Assembly: GCF_003952665.1 (NCBI RefSeq) | Contig: NZ_CP017946.1 | Location: forward strand, 4,545,001-4,609,000 | Direction: 5' to 3' | Length of the DNA stretch: 64,000 nt | Source: Bosea sp. Tri-49 | GTDB lineage: Bacteria; Pseudomonadota; Alphaproteobacteria; Rhizobiales; Beijerinckiaceae | Made by a program: the position numbers and the translations under genes | In this document: piece by piece, positions 25,439 through 34,477 of the stretch | How positions within the stretch are numbered: the first letter of the stretch is position 1 | Layout: each line of letters begins with the position of its first letter | The notes under the pieces: generated by a model | The model's input: the letters and a program-made list of their open reading frames with translations, nothing else | Databases searched by the model: none | Told to the model about the DNA's origin: nothing

Positions 25439-26638
25439 ATGCGCATCGAGCGAAGCACCTATTTCTCAACGGTTGAGGCTGCCGCCGCCGCGAGGCGCGA
25501 CACGCGGCCTCACCAGGAGGCGCTGGAGCGCTGCGTCGCCAAGTTGCGTCAGACCATGCCGGTGATCGGCCTGCGCAATCCGAAGATCGGCCTGCCCGGC
25601 AACAGCTGGGTCTATTGCGGACCGTATGACTGGGTGGTCAGCTTCCAGGCTGGACAGCTCTGGCTGGCGCTGCAGTTGACGGGAGATCCCGTGTTCCTCA
25701 ACGCGGCTCGGGCGCGGCGGGCGGTGTTCCGCGGCATCCTTGCCTATCAGAACGCGCAGAACCACGATCTCGGCTTCCAGTTTTCGCTGAGCTGCGTGGC
25801 CGAATGGCTGATGACGGGAGACGACGAGGCGCATGAGATGGCGCTCGCCGCGGCAAGGCAGCTGGTCGCCCGCTACCGGCCCGACGGGCGCTACATCCAG
25901 GCCTGGAACGCCAGGCAGGTTCATTCCCAGCGCATGCAGGCCGAATTCGCCAATGGCCGGATCATCGCGGACACGATGCAGAATCTCGCGCTGCTCTACT
26001 GGGCCCATCGCGAGACCGGCCGGGCGGACTTCCGCGAGGCGGCCGACGCACATGCACAGACCACGCTCGAACATATCGTCCGGCCCGACGACACCTCCTT
26101 CCACACCTTCGTCTTTGACATCGCCAGCGGCAAGCCGCTGCGCGGCGAGACCCATCAGGGCTATGCCGACGCGTCCTGCTGGTCGCGCGGGCAGGCCTGG
26201 CTGGTCCATGGCTTCGCGCAGTCGGCCGTGACAACGGGCAATCCGGCCTATGCCGACGCGGCCCGGCGGCTGGCGACCAAGGCCGAGGCGCTGATGGAAG
26301 GGGATGCCGTGCCGGCCTGGGATTTCGGCGCGCCGGACCAGCGCGGGACGCATCGCGACAGTTCGGCCGCCGCGATCATGGCGGCGGGCGTCTATCTGCT
26401 GGCGGATCAATCCGAGCCTGAGGAGGCGGCGCGCTGGCGCGCACTGGGCGACCGGCTGCTCGCCGGCCTGCTCGATCACTGCGATCTGACCCGCGATCCA
26501 AAGGCGCTTGGGCTCCTCGCCCACGGTGCCTCGCATGTCAGGGCCGGCTATGCCGATACGATGCTTCCCTATGGTGATTATTACTTTATGGAGGCGTTGA
26601 TGCGCTCGCTTGGTCACGACCAGTTCTTCTGGTCGTAA
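25439..26638 (+). CDS. GH88 unsaturated glucuronyl / rhamnogalacturonyl hydrolase
   Basis: A 399-aa (alpha/alpha)6-barrel hydrolase that removes the 4,5-unsaturated uronic acid left by polysaccharide lyases, by hydrating the double bond. Diagnostic segments are present: FANGRIIADTMQNLALLYWA (catalytic Asp in the DTM motif), ETHQGYADASCWSRGQAWLV, WDFGAPDQRGTHRDSSAAAI and the C-terminal MLPYGDYYFMEALMR. No signal peptide, as expected for an intracellular enzyme. The ATG at 25439 has GGGAGACG upstream; an earlier in-frame ATG at 25406 lacks one. It diverges from the sugar importer and is followed by lacI, which makes the whole block a uronate-oligosaccharide locus. Confidence 0.9.
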   Translation: MRIERSTYFSTVEAAAAARRDTRPHQEALERCVAKLRQTMPVIGLRNPKIGLPGNSWVYCGPYDWVVSFQAGQLWLALQLTGDPVFLNAARARRAVFRGILAYQNAQNHDLGFQFSLSCVAEWLMTGDDEAHEMALAAARQLVARYRPDGRYIQAWNARQVHSQRMQAEFANGRIIADTMQNLALLYWAHRETGRADFREAADAHAQTTLEHIVRPDDTSFHTFVFDIASGKPLRGETHQGYADASCWSRGQAWLVHGFAQSAVTTGNPAYADAARRLATKAEALMEGDAVPAWDFGAPDQRGTHRDSSAAAIMAAGVYLLADQSEPEEAARWRALGDRLLAGLLDHCDLTRDPKALGLLAHGASHVRAGYADTMLPYGDYYFMEALMRSLGHDQFFWS

Positions 26639-26696
26639 AGCGGCGTTCCAATTCCTGTCTCTCCCTGTGTGGGAGCGGTGTGCAGAAGTGGTCCGG

Positions 26697-27749
26697 ATGA
26701 GTGAAGACGAGACCCTGGCGCCGACGCTGCGCGACATCGCCGATGCCGCGGGAGTCTCGGTCGCGTCCGTCTCCAAGGTGCTGAACAATCGCGGTGGCGT
26801 CAGCGACGAGAGCCGCCGTCGGATTCTCGGTCTGGCGGAGCAACTGGGCTATCAGGGCAATCGCAGCGCCCGCTCGCTGCAGAAGGCTGGCGTCGATGGC
26901 GCGGTGCTCGTCATTCCGGCGGAGGCTTATTCGAACTCGCAGTTCTACGAGGGCGTCGTCCAGAGTGTCATTGCGGAAGCTGTGGCGAACTCGCTGAAGC
27001 TCGATGTCCGGCTGACCTCACATGCCGATGGCAGGGTCGTCGCGGAGCTGGACGAGTTGCTCGGTGCCCGGCCAAGGGCGGTCATGGCCGTCGGCATGGA
27101 CGACCCCGTCGTCATCGACAGGCTCGTCGCCTCGAAACTGCCGGCGGTGCTGGTCAACGGCATGGACCGCACGATGCGGCTCGATTGCGTGCTGCCCGAC
27201 AATTGGAGCGCCGGCTGGCTGGCGACGCGCCGGCTGCTGGCGGCCGGCCACCGGCGCATCGTGCATGTGGCCTCGCGGCATCGCCTGTCGATGCAACGCC
27301 GTCTTGAGGGCTTCAAGATGGCGCTGGAGGAGGCCGGGATCGACTTCGATCCCGACATGCACCTGATCGACCTGCTGCAGATGCGGGTCGAGCTGCCCCA
27401 GGCGCAGCGTGCGATCAGGCAGGCCCTGCAGGACGGGCGCCTCGATGGCGTGACCGCGTTCTTCTGCGCGACCGACGTGGTCGCGCTCAGCGTGATGCAG
27501 GGATTGCAGAGCGAAGGCGTCAGGGTTCCCGACGACATCTCCATCATCGGAATCGACGACATCTCGATCGCGACCCATAGCCGGCCGCCTTTGACCACGA
27601 TCCGGATCGACCGGGGCGAGCTCGGACGACTCGGCGTGCAATCCCTGATGCGCCGTATCGCCGACCCCGAGGCCAGCATCCTGCGCGTGAATATCGGTGT
27701 CAGGCTGATCGAGCGGGCCACCATAGGCCAGCTCCCGCCCGCCGCTTAG
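26697..27749 (+). CDS. LacI-family transcriptional regulator
   Basis: About 350 aa. The N-terminal LacI headpiece is clear (TLRDIADAAGVSVASVSKVL, then NNRGGVSDESRRRILGLAEQ and LGYQGNRSARSL), followed by a periplasmic-binding-like effector domain (FFCATDVVALSVMQGLQSEG; VPDDISIIGIDDISIATHSR; PPLTTIRIDRGELG). It lies 58 bases after the GH88 gene on the same strand and probably represses the divergent importer/GH88 promoters when its sugar effector is absent. ATG 26697 has a weak ribosome site; an alternative start upstream cannot be excluded. Confidence 0.92.
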   Translation: MSEDETLAPTLRDIADAAGVSVASVSKVLNNRGGVSDESRRRILGLAEQLGYQGNRSARSLQKAGVDGAVLVIPAEAYSNSQFYEGVVQSVIAEAVANSLKLDVRLTSHADGRVVAELDELLGARPRAVMAVGMDDPVVIDRLVASKLPAVLVNGMDRTMRLDCVLPDNWSAGWLATRRLLAAGHRRIVHVASRHRLSMQRRLEGFKMALEEAGIDFDPDMHLIDLLQMRVELPQAQRAIRQALQDGRLDGVTAFFCATDVVALSVMQGLQSEGVRVPDDISIIGIDDISIATHSRPPLTTIRIDRGELGRLGVQSLMRRIADPEASILRVNIGVRLIERATIGQLPPAA

Positions 27750-28026
27750 CTGCGCCCGCCGCCGATCTCCAAGAAGATCGAAACAAACCAGACCGCCTGT
27801 AGGCTGCGGATATTCCAGACCAACGTTGAGAGGGCGAGGTGCCACAACACGGCGGAAGCTCGTCTCGACGAGATCTGGACCTGTACCTCGATTTCAACTG
27901 AGTATGCTGTCCAGCCAGCGGGTTCGCAGTTCTGTTTGGCGCCACCGGACATTCAGTCCCGACCAGCAAGCAGACATCCACCGCCCATCGATCAGAACCG
28001 GTAAACGTTGAATGCGCTGATTGTGC

Positions 28027-28701
28027 TTAGCCCCCCGGGCTCGTCACGCGCTCAGCCCAGGTCGAAACCGCTTCAGCCATGGTCTTGAGATGGTCAGTTG
28101 CCGAAAAGCCGGAGATGCTTTTTCGGGGCTTCAGGTCGTGATCGCCATCCTCGAGCCATAAAAGCTCGATCAGCGGAGACAGCGCGTAGGCTGATACATC
28201 CTCCCGGGTGCCGAATTCGTCCCGCGTCCCCTGCGCAATAAGCGTCGGTGTCTTCAGACCGGCTAGGTGAGCTGTTCTCAGCTGCTCCGGCTTGCCGGGT
28301 GGATGAAAGGGGTAGCCGAGGCATAGAAGACCATGGATCTGGCCCGCCGCGAGGAGCTCGTCGGCAACCATGCTCGCCACGCGGCCGCCCATCGACTTGC
28401 CGCCGATGATGAGGGGTCCCTTGCTGTCGAGTGCGTCGATGGCGGCGAGGTATTGCGGGTTCAGTTTTTCGGCGCGTGGCGGCGGCGCACGGCGCCCGTC
28501 CGTCCGCCTGCCCGCCATATAGTCGAACTCGAACCGCGCGACGAGAAAGCCCGCTCCGCCCAGAGCCTTGGCGGCCGCCGTCATGGATGGCGAGTCCATC
28601 GGGGCTCCGGCTCCGTGAGCCAGCAGAATGGTCACTTTGGCTTGTTCGGGACCGTCGAAAAGAAACATCACGCCGTCCTGTGTTGCCAAGCCTCTCTGCA
28701 T
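28027..28701 (-). CDS. Alpha/beta hydrolase, KANL3/Tex30-like (dienelactone-hydrolase fold)
   Basis: A 224-aa hydrolase with the oxyanion-hole loop LAHGAGAPMDSPSM, the nucleophile elbow GGKSMGGRVAS (Ser), an acid in the strand LIAQGTRDEFG (Asp) and a late His in EDGDHDLKP. This matches the KANL3/Tex30 subgroup of serine hydrolases. Natural substrate unknown. It is a single gene between the LacI operon (convergent) and the peptide importer block; an alternative start exists at 28668. Confidence 0.85.
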   Translation of the reverse strand: MQRGLATQDGVMFLFDGPEQAKVTILLAHGAGAPMDSPSMTAAAKALGGAGFLVARFEFDYMAGRRTDGRRAPPPRAEKLNPQYLAAIDALDSKGPLIIGGKSMGGRVASMVADELLAAGQIHGLLCLGYPFHPPGKPEQLRTAHLAGLKTPTLIAQGTRDEFGTREDVSAYALSPLIELLWLEDGDHDLKPRKSISGFSATDHLKTMAEAVSTWAERVTSPGG

Positions 28702-28777
28702 ATCCAGGCAGCTTATCGCGCTTGCACGCAGGCGCCATCCTGTCGCGAAGGCGCGCGCAACTGCGGCGGGAGCGAGG

Positions 28778-29758
28778 TCAGGCCGGAGCGAGCGCGGCCT
28801 CCACGCGGGTGCAGCGCACGAGCCGGCCTTCGCCGAGCGCCACTGCCGGCGGCAAGCCCGTCCGGCAGGCGTCCTCCGCCTGCTTGCAGCGCGGCGCGAA
28901 GGAGCAGGAGGAGGGCGCCTCGTTCAGCGGCGGCGGCGCGCCGGGGATGGCTTCGAGCCGCTCTCCCTTCTTCGCGCCATGCAGGTTGGCGGCGAGGAGG
29001 CCGCGCGTATAGGGATGGCGCGGATCCCTCAGCAGCTCGCGCACCGTGCCGGTCTCGACGATCTGGCCGGCATACATCACGGCGAGACGGTCCGAGACCT
29101 CGACGGCGACGCCGATGTCGTGGGTGACGAAGATCACGCCCATGCCGAGATCGCGCTGGAGTTGGCGCAGCAGCAGCAGGATCTGGATCTGCACGGTCGC
29201 GTCGAGCGCTGTCGTCGGCTCGTCGGCGAGCAGGAGCTTTGGGCGCGCCGCGAGCGCGAGCGCGATCATGGCGCGCTGGCGCATGCCACCGGACATCTCG
29301 TGCGGATAGGCTTTCAGACGGCGCTCGGGGGAGGGGATGCGCACCAGTTCGAGCAGTTCGAGCGCGCGCGCCATCGCCTGCTTCGCCGAGAGCTTCTCAT
29401 GCCGCCTGATCGCCTCGGCGATCTGCTCGCCGACCGTATAGACCGGGTCGAGCGCCAGAGCCGGATCCTGGAAGATCATCGAGGTGACGGCGCCGCGATA
29501 GTCCGCGAGCTCCTGCGGCCCGAGCGCCAGCACATCCTTGCCGTCGACCATGACCTTGCCGCCGATATCGGTCCGGTTCTCCGGCAGCAGCCTGAGCAGC
29601 GTCTTCAGCGTCACGCTCTTGCCGGAGCCGGATTCGCCGAGGATACCGAGCACCTTGCCGGGCTCCAGCGTCAGCGAGACGCCGTTGACCGCATGGACCG
29701 TCTGCGCGCCCTTGAAGCGCACGGTGACGTTTTCCATCGCGACGAGAGGCGGGCTCAT
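28778..29758 (-). CDS. Oligopeptide/dipeptide ABC transporter ATPase, DppD/OppD type
   Basis: A 326-aa ATPase. Walker A GESGSGKS, Q-loop MIFQDPALALDPVY, signature MSGGMRQR, Walker B LLLADEPTTALDAT, and the C-terminal oligopeptide-transporter tail with cysteine ligands (SCSFAPRCKQAEDAC) that in relatives hold a [4Fe-4S] cluster. Start ATG 29756–29758 overlaps the DppF stop by four bases. The frame is open far upstream but that part lies inside dppF in another frame. Confidence 0.94.
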   Translation of the reverse strand: MSPPLVAMENVTVRFKGAQTVHAVNGVSLTLEPGKVLGILGESGSGKSVTLKTLLRLLPENRTDIGGKVMVDGKDVLALGPQELADYRGAVTSMIFQDPALALDPVYTVGEQIAEAIRRHEKLSAKQAMARALELLELVRIPSPERRLKAYPHEMSGGMRQRAMIALALAARPKLLLADEPTTALDATVQIQILLLLRQLQRDLGMGVIFVTHDIGVAVEVSDRLAVMYAGQIVETGTVRELLRDPRHPYTRGLLAANLHGAKKGERLEAIPGAPPPLNEAPSSCSFAPRCKQAEDACRTGLPPAVALGEGRLVRCTRVEAALAPA

Positions 29759-30795
29759 GCCGCATCCTCCAGCGCGGGGGCGCGGCTGTGGCCGGAGCCG
29801 GGGATTTCCATGTGGCAGGCGGCAAGCCGCTCGCCGGCGCCGACCGGCGTCAATGCCGGCTTGACCTTGGAGCAGACCGTCTGCGCCTGCGGGCAGCGTG
29901 GATGGAAGCGGCAGCCCTCGGGCGGGTTGATCGGGTTTGGCGGGTCGCCGGCGAGAGGCGCCTCCATCGTCCGGTTGTCCGGGTCCATCGATGGCATCGC
30001 CGACAGCAACGCCTTCGTATAGGGATGGCGCGGATCGTCGTAGAGCTCGTCGACCGGCCCGATCTCCACGACCTCGCCGAGATACATCACCATGACGCGG
30101 TCGCTGATGAAGCGGACGACGTTGAGGTCGTGCGAGATGAAGATGTAGGTCAGCCCGAATTCCTCGCGCAGATCCATCAGCAGGTTGAGCACCTGCGCCT
30201 CGACAGACTTGTCGAGTGCCGAGACGGCCTCGTCGAGGATGACGAGGCGCGGCCCCAGAGCCAGCGCGCGGGCGATGTTGACGCGCTGGCGCTGGCCGCC
30301 GGAGAGTTCGTGCGGGTAGCGCGCCGCGAACCGGGCCGGATCGAGCCCGACGCGGGCGAGCAGGTCGCGGGCCCGCAGGATCGCCCCGGATTTCGGGACA
30401 CCATGCACGGTGGGACCGAAGGCGATCGAATCCTCGATGGTCAGCCGCGGGTTGAGCGAGGCGAACGAGTCCTGGAAGACCATCTGCGCCTGGCGGCGAT
30501 AGTCCTTGAGCGAGAGCGCGCTGCTGCCGACGGCCTCGCCGTCGAACAGCATCTCGCCCTTGTCCTGGGCGATCAGCTGCATGACGACGCGCGCGGTGGT
30601 CGACTTGCCGCAGCCGGATTCGCCGACGACGCCGAGCGTCTCGCCCTTCAGCACCTGGAAATCGACGCCGTCGACCGCCCGCACCACCGCGCCGCGCCCG
30701 AGCGGAAAATGCTTGGTCAGCATGCGCGCCTCGAGCAGCGGGGTGCCGGCGCCGCCGCGATCGATTCCGTCCTCGGCGTGGAGCGAGAGCGACAT
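29755..30795 (-). CDS. Oligopeptide/dipeptide ABC transporter ATPase, DppF/OppF type
   Basis: A 346-aa partner ATPase. Walker [11 protein letters not shown]-loop [15 protein letters not shown], signature LSGGQRQR, Walker [15 protein letters not shown], then the C-terminal [15 protein letters not shown] cluster motif. In Walker B the usual Pro of DEP is Ala (DEAVSALD), which is common in DppF/OppF. It is encoded three bases after the DppC permease stop and overlaps dppD, so all four importer genes are tightly coupled. Confidence 0.94.
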   Translation of the reverse strand: MSLSLHAEDGIDRGGAGTPLLEARMLTKHFPLGRGAVVRAVDGVDFQVLKGETLGVVGESGCGKSTTARVVMQLIAQDKGEMLFDGEAVGSSALSLKDYRRQAQMVFQDSFASLNPRLTIEDSIAFGPTVHGVPKSGAILRARDLLARVGLDPARFAARYPHELSGGQRQRVNIARALALGPRLVILDEAVSALDKSVEAQVLNLLMDLREEFGLTYIFISHDLNVVRFISDRVMVMYLGEVVEIGPVDELYDDPRHPYTKALLSAMPSMDPDNRTMEAPLAGDPPNPINPPEGCRFHPRCPQAQTVCSKVKPALTPVGAGERLAACHMEIPGSGHSRAPALEDAA

Positions 30796-30798
30796 GGG

Positions 30799-31692
30799 TC
30801 AGCCTTTCACGTCCATGGCCGAGCGCAGCCCGTCCGACAACAGGTTGAAGGAGATCGAGGTGATGAAGATCGCGACGCCCGGCAGCGCCGCGACCCAGGG
30901 CTGGACATAGATCGCGGTACGCAGCGTGTTCAGCATCAAGCCCCATTCCGGGGTCGGCGGCTTGGTGCCCAGGCCGAGGAAGGACAGACCCGAGGCCAGG
31001 ATCATCGAGACCGAGATCAGGCTGGTGGCATAGACGAAGATCGGCCCGAGCACATTGCCGAGGACATGGACGCGGATGATCGTGCCGGAGCCCGCGCCCG
31101 AGGCACGCGCCGCCTCGACATAGTCCATCGAGCGCACCTGCGTCGTAACGCTCTCGGCAATGCGCGCGATCGGCGGGATGAACACGATGGTCAGCGAGAG
31201 CAGCGAGTTGAAGACACCGGCACCGAGCGCGCCCGACAGTGCGATCGCCAGCAGCACCGAGGGGAAGGCGTAGAAGATGTCGACGGTGCGCATCGTGACG
31301 GTGTTGAACTTGCCGCCGAAGAAGCCGGCCGAGACGCCGATCACTGAGCCGACGGCGAAGGCGATGAACACCGGCACGACGCCCATGAACAGGGACAGCC
31401 GCGCGCCATGGATCAGGCGCGAGAGCATGTCGCGGCCGAGCTCGTCGGCGCCGAGCGGGTAGCCCGGCGTCCCGATTGGGCGCAGGCGCCGGAGCATCGA
31501 GGAGCGGGTCGGGTCGGCCGGCGCGATATAGTCGGCGAAGATCGCCATCAGGATGATCGCCAGCACGACGAGGCCGGCGCCGACCGCGACCTTGTCGCGC
31601 TTGAAGCGCCTGAAGACGCCGGACCAGTAGCCCGGCGAGCGCAGCGGCTGCGTGATCGCAACCGGGACCGCACCTGTGGTGATCGCGCTCAT
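30799..31692 (-). CDS. Oligopeptide/dipeptide ABC transporter permease, DppC/OppC type
   Basis: A 297-aa inner-membrane protein: cytoplasmic tail, helix [20 protein letters not shown], the family hallmark [20 protein letters not shown], and the EAA loop ([20 protein letters not shown]). It ends in [18 protein letters not shown], the standard DppC ending. The start at 31690–31692 is one base after the DppB stop (TGAGATG). Confidence 0.94.
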   Translation of the reverse strand: MSAITTGAVPVAITQPLRSPGYWSGVFRRFKRDKVAVGAGLVVLAIILMAIFADYIAPADPTRSSMLRRLRPIGTPGYPLGADELGRDMLSRLIHGARLSLFMGVVPVFIAFAVGSVIGVSAGFFGGKFNTVTMRTVDIFYAFPSVLLAIALSGALGAGVFNSLLSLTIVFIPPIARIAESVTTQVRSMDYVEAARASGAGSGTIIRVHVLGNVLGPIFVYATSLISVSMILASGLSFLGLGTKPPTPEWGLMLNTLRTAIYVQPWVAALPGVAIFITSISFNLLSDGLRSAMDVKG

Positions 31693-31693
31693 C

Positions 31694-32647
31694 TCAGCGC
31701 CTCCTGACGCGCGGGTCGAGCAGGCCCTGGACGATGTCGACCAAGACGTTGAGCCCGACGAAGAACATCGCCAGCACCAGGATCGTGCCCTGCAGCAGCG
31801 GCAGGTCACGCTGGAAGATGGCGTTGCCGAGCAGGAAGCCGGTACCCGGCCAGGAGAACACCGTCTCGATCAGGATCGAGCCGCCGAGCAGGTAGCCGAG
31901 CTGCAGGCCCATCACCGCGAGTGCGGTCGGCGCGGCGTTCTTCACGACATGGCGGAAGACGCCGAAATCCATCAGCCCCTTGGCCCGCAGGGCCGGGACG
32001 AATTCCTGGTTCAGGATGTCGGCGACCAGCGCCCTGACCGTGCGCGAGATGATGCCCATCGGGATCACCGACATGGTGACCGCCGGTAGGATCATGTGGC
32101 TGACATGCTCCCAGTCCCATTTCCAGGCTGCCGAGCCGCCCGGCCCGGCGCCGCCCGGCGGCAACCAGCCGAGCTGCACCGAGAAGACGATGACCAGCAC
32201 CATGCCGAGCCAGTAATGCGGCACGCTGACGCCGAGCACCGCCAGCGTCGAGGCGAACTTGTCGAGGAAGGAGCCGCGGAAATAGCCGGCGACGAAGCCG
32301 AAGAAGCAGCCGAGCACGAAGCCGATCACGGTGGCGAGGCAGGCGATCAGCAAGGTGTTGCCGACGGCGCGCCAGACCTCGGCGGCAACCGGCCGCCCAG
32401 TTGCGATCGAGGTGCCAAGATCGCCCTGCAGCGCCTTCCACAGCCAGAGCCCGAACTGCACCGGCAGTGGCCGGTCGAAGCCGTAGATCTTGCGCAGCTC
32501 GTCCTGCATCTGCTGCGAGGCGTCGGGCGGCAGCACCGAGGTCAGCGGGTCGCCCGGCGCGATATGCACGAGCAGGAAGCAGAACACGCTGACGCCGAGC
32601 GCCACCGGCAGCACATAGAGGACGCGCTTGGCGAGATAGATCAGCAT
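31694..32647 (-). CDS. Oligopeptide/dipeptide ABC transporter permease, DppB/OppB type
   Basis: A 317-aa inner-membrane protein beginning with the typical MLIYLAKRVLYVLPVALGVS and HIAPGDPL, followed by the YGFDRPLPVQF loop. It carries an EAA-type loop (ALRAKGLMDFGVFRHVVKNA) and the closing LVDIVQGLLDPRVRRR. It follows the first binding-protein gene by 27 bases and precedes dppC. Confidence 0.94.
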   Translation of the reverse strand: MLIYLAKRVLYVLPVALGVSVFCFLLVHIAPGDPLTSVLPPDASQQMQDELRKIYGFDRPLPVQFGLWLWKALQGDLGTSIATGRPVAAEVWRAVGNTLLIACLATVIGFVLGCFFGFVAGYFRGSFLDKFASTLAVLGVSVPHYWLGMVLVIVFSVQLGWLPPGGAGPGGSAAWKWDWEHVSHMILPAVTMSVIPMGIISRTVRALVADILNQEFVPALRAKGLMDFGVFRHVVKNAAPTALAVMGLQLGYLLGGSILIETVFSWPGTGFLLGNAIFQRDLPLLQGTILVLAMFFVGLNVLVDIVQGLLDPRVRRR

Positions 32648-32674
32648 GGCCGGCGCCGCGCTTTCATCGCCGCC

Positions 32675-34273
32675 TCACTTGTCCATCGAGATCGGCGAAA
32701 AGTCCTGGAACCAGTTCTGGGCCTGGACGAACCCCTTGACCTTGGGCGAGAGCGCCCGCGGGTTGACGTCGTGCGTCACCATCAGGAAGAGCGCGTCGTC
32801 GACGTATTTCTCATGCGTCTTCTGCAGGGTCTTCAACTGCTCGGCCGGGTCGAAGGTGGTGCGGATCTGCGTGAAGAGCGCGTCCATCTCCGGATCGCAA
32901 TAGAGGCCCCAATTGGTGCCGGCAGGCGGCTTGAGATCGCATTGCAGATGCCGGATCAGCCCGGTGAAGGGGTCCTGGATGAAGTAGGTGTAGTTCATCC
33001 CCGTCGCCTTGCGCGAAGATTCATGATTGGCGCCGGCGCGCCAGATATTGATCAGCGTGTTCCACTCGACCACCTCGAAATCGACCTTGATGCCGACCTC
33101 GGCGAGGTTCTGCTGCACGAACTCGTTCATCGGCAGCGGCTGCATCTGGCCCGAGCCCGAGGGCGCGATCAGGATGCGGGTTTGCAGCGGCTTTGCCGGC
33201 GAGTAGCCGGCCTCGGCGAGCAGCTTCTTGGCCTCGGCCTGGTCGAGCCTGAGCTTGAATTTCGGGTTGCCGAACCATTGATGGCCGGGCGGATAGAAGC
33301 CCTCGGCCGGGATCATCATGCCACCGAGCAGCTCTTTCAGCCCCTCGCGATCGACGGCGAGATTGGCCGCCTTGCGCACGCGGATGTCGTTCCAGGGCGA
33401 GCCTTCCGCCCGCGACAGATGCCAGGTCCAGTTATGCGGATAGGCGTTGGTGACGATCTTGAAACCGGCGCCCTTCAACGAAGGGATCAGGTCCGGCGAC
33501 GGCGCCTCGATCCAGTCGACCTGCCCGCCGCGCAGCGCCGCGGCGCGGGCATTGGCCTCCGGCAGCGGCAGCAGCACGAGCCTGTCGAGCTTGGGCACGC
33601 GCGCCTTGTCCCAATAGTCCTTGAACGGCGAGAGCTCGGCCCGCTCGCGCGGCTGGAAGGCGGTGAGCTGCCAGGGGCCGGTGCCGGACGGGGTCTTGGC
33701 GAAGGCCTCCCAGCTCTTGCCGAGCTTCTCCCATTGCGCCGGGGAGGACATGAGGATCCAGGCGAGCTGGTAGGGCAGCGTCGCGTCGGGCGATTTGGTG
33801 GTGACCTCGACCTTGTATTTGTCGATCACCCTGTAGGCGGCGGCGGCCGGGATGCGCGAACGCCCCTGCGCCGCCTGGCGCTGGTCGAATTGCGGGCTGT
33901 CGGTCTTGAGCAGCTTGTCGAGGTTCCAGACCACGGCCTCGGCGGTGAACTCCGAGCCGTCATGGAACTTCACGCCCTCGCGCAAAGTGAAGACCCATTT
34001 GGTCTTGTCGGCGGCATCGACCGCCCAGGCGGTGGCGAGGCCAGGCTTTAGATCGGAGGGCTTGTCGGCGCTGGAGAGGTCCCAGTTGATCAGCGCGTCA
34101 TAGACCGTATAGCCCATGAAGCGCTGGCCCTCGCCGCCCTGGTCGGTCTGGCCGGTGGTCAGCGGGATGTCGGACGCCGTCATTCCGATCCGCAGGATGC
34201 CCTGGGCGGAAACCTGCTGCGCGAATAGCGCGACGCCGGCGGCGAGCGACAAGGCGAGAGCGGAACGGATCAT
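32675..34273 (-). CDS. Peptide/nickel-type ABC substrate-binding protein (SBP family 5), paralogue 1
   Basis: A 532-aa periplasmic binding protein with a Sec signal (SALALSLAAGVALFAQQVSA) and the SBP_bac_5 core (GLATAWAVDAADKTKWVFTL, REGVKFHDGSEFTAEAVVWN, TPSGTGPWQLTAFQPRERAE). It closely resembles the protein encoded at 34478–36130: shared segments include VLLPLPEANAR, VDWIEAPSPD and SGSGQMQPLPMNEF. AAAGG lies just upstream of the start. It lies directly in front of the permease genes and is likely the main ligand receptor of this importer. Confidence 0.93.
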   Translation of the reverse strand: MIRSALALSLAAGVALFAQQVSAQGILRIGMTASDIPLTTGQTDQGGEGQRFMGYTVYDALINWDLSSADKPSDLKPGLATAWAVDAADKTKWVFTLREGVKFHDGSEFTAEAVVWNLDKLLKTDSPQFDQRQAAQGRSRIPAAAAYRVIDKYKVEVTTKSPDATLPYQLAWILMSSPAQWEKLGKSWEAFAKTPSGTGPWQLTAFQPRERAELSPFKDYWDKARVPKLDRLVLLPLPEANARAAALRGGQVDWIEAPSPDLIPSLKGAGFKIVTNAYPHNWTWHLSRAEGSPWNDIRVRKAANLAVDREGLKELLGGMMIPAEGFYPPGHQWFGNPKFKLRLDQAEAKKLLAEAGYSPAKPLQTRILIAPSGSGQMQPLPMNEFVQQNLAEVGIKVDFEVVEWNTLINIWRAGANHESSRKATGMNYTYFIQDPFTGLIRHLQCDLKPPAGTNWGLYCDPEMDALFTQIRTTFDPAEQLKTLQKTHEKYVDDALFLMVTHDVNPRALSPKVKGFVQAQNWFQDFSPISMDK

Positions 34274-34350
34274 CGGCCACCTTTGATCTGGACGTGTTCT
34301 GAAATCGGCTCAGCAAGCGCCGTGCCATGTGCAGAGGCGCCAACCCTTGC

Positions 34351-34443
34351 CGTCATGCTCGCCCTTGTGGCGAGCATCCACGTCTTGGACGCCGCCCTTG
34401 GCGAAGGAAGACGTGGATGGTCGGGACAAGCCCGACCATGACG
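34351..34443. repeat. Nested REP-like inverted repeat between two binding-protein genes
   Basis: Two 36-bp arms (34351–34386 and 34408–34443) are inverted copies, and each arm is itself a hairpin: ATGCTCGCC/GGCGAGCAT in the left, ATGGTCGGG/CCCGACCAT in the right. All six differences between the arms form three compensated base pairs inside these hairpins. A small CGCC/GGCG hairpin lies in the centre. There is no T-run. It could dampen transcription or protect mRNA between the two paralogous genes. Its form fits bacterial interspersed mosaic/REP elements. Confidence 0.75.
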
Positions 34444-34477
34444 ATAGGGGCTCGGTTCAGTGCGGAAACCGCCGTCG

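Noticed and set aside
32096..34051. Long plus-strand frame opposite the permease and binding-protein genes
   Set aside because: Antisense shadow of DppB and the family-5 binding protein.
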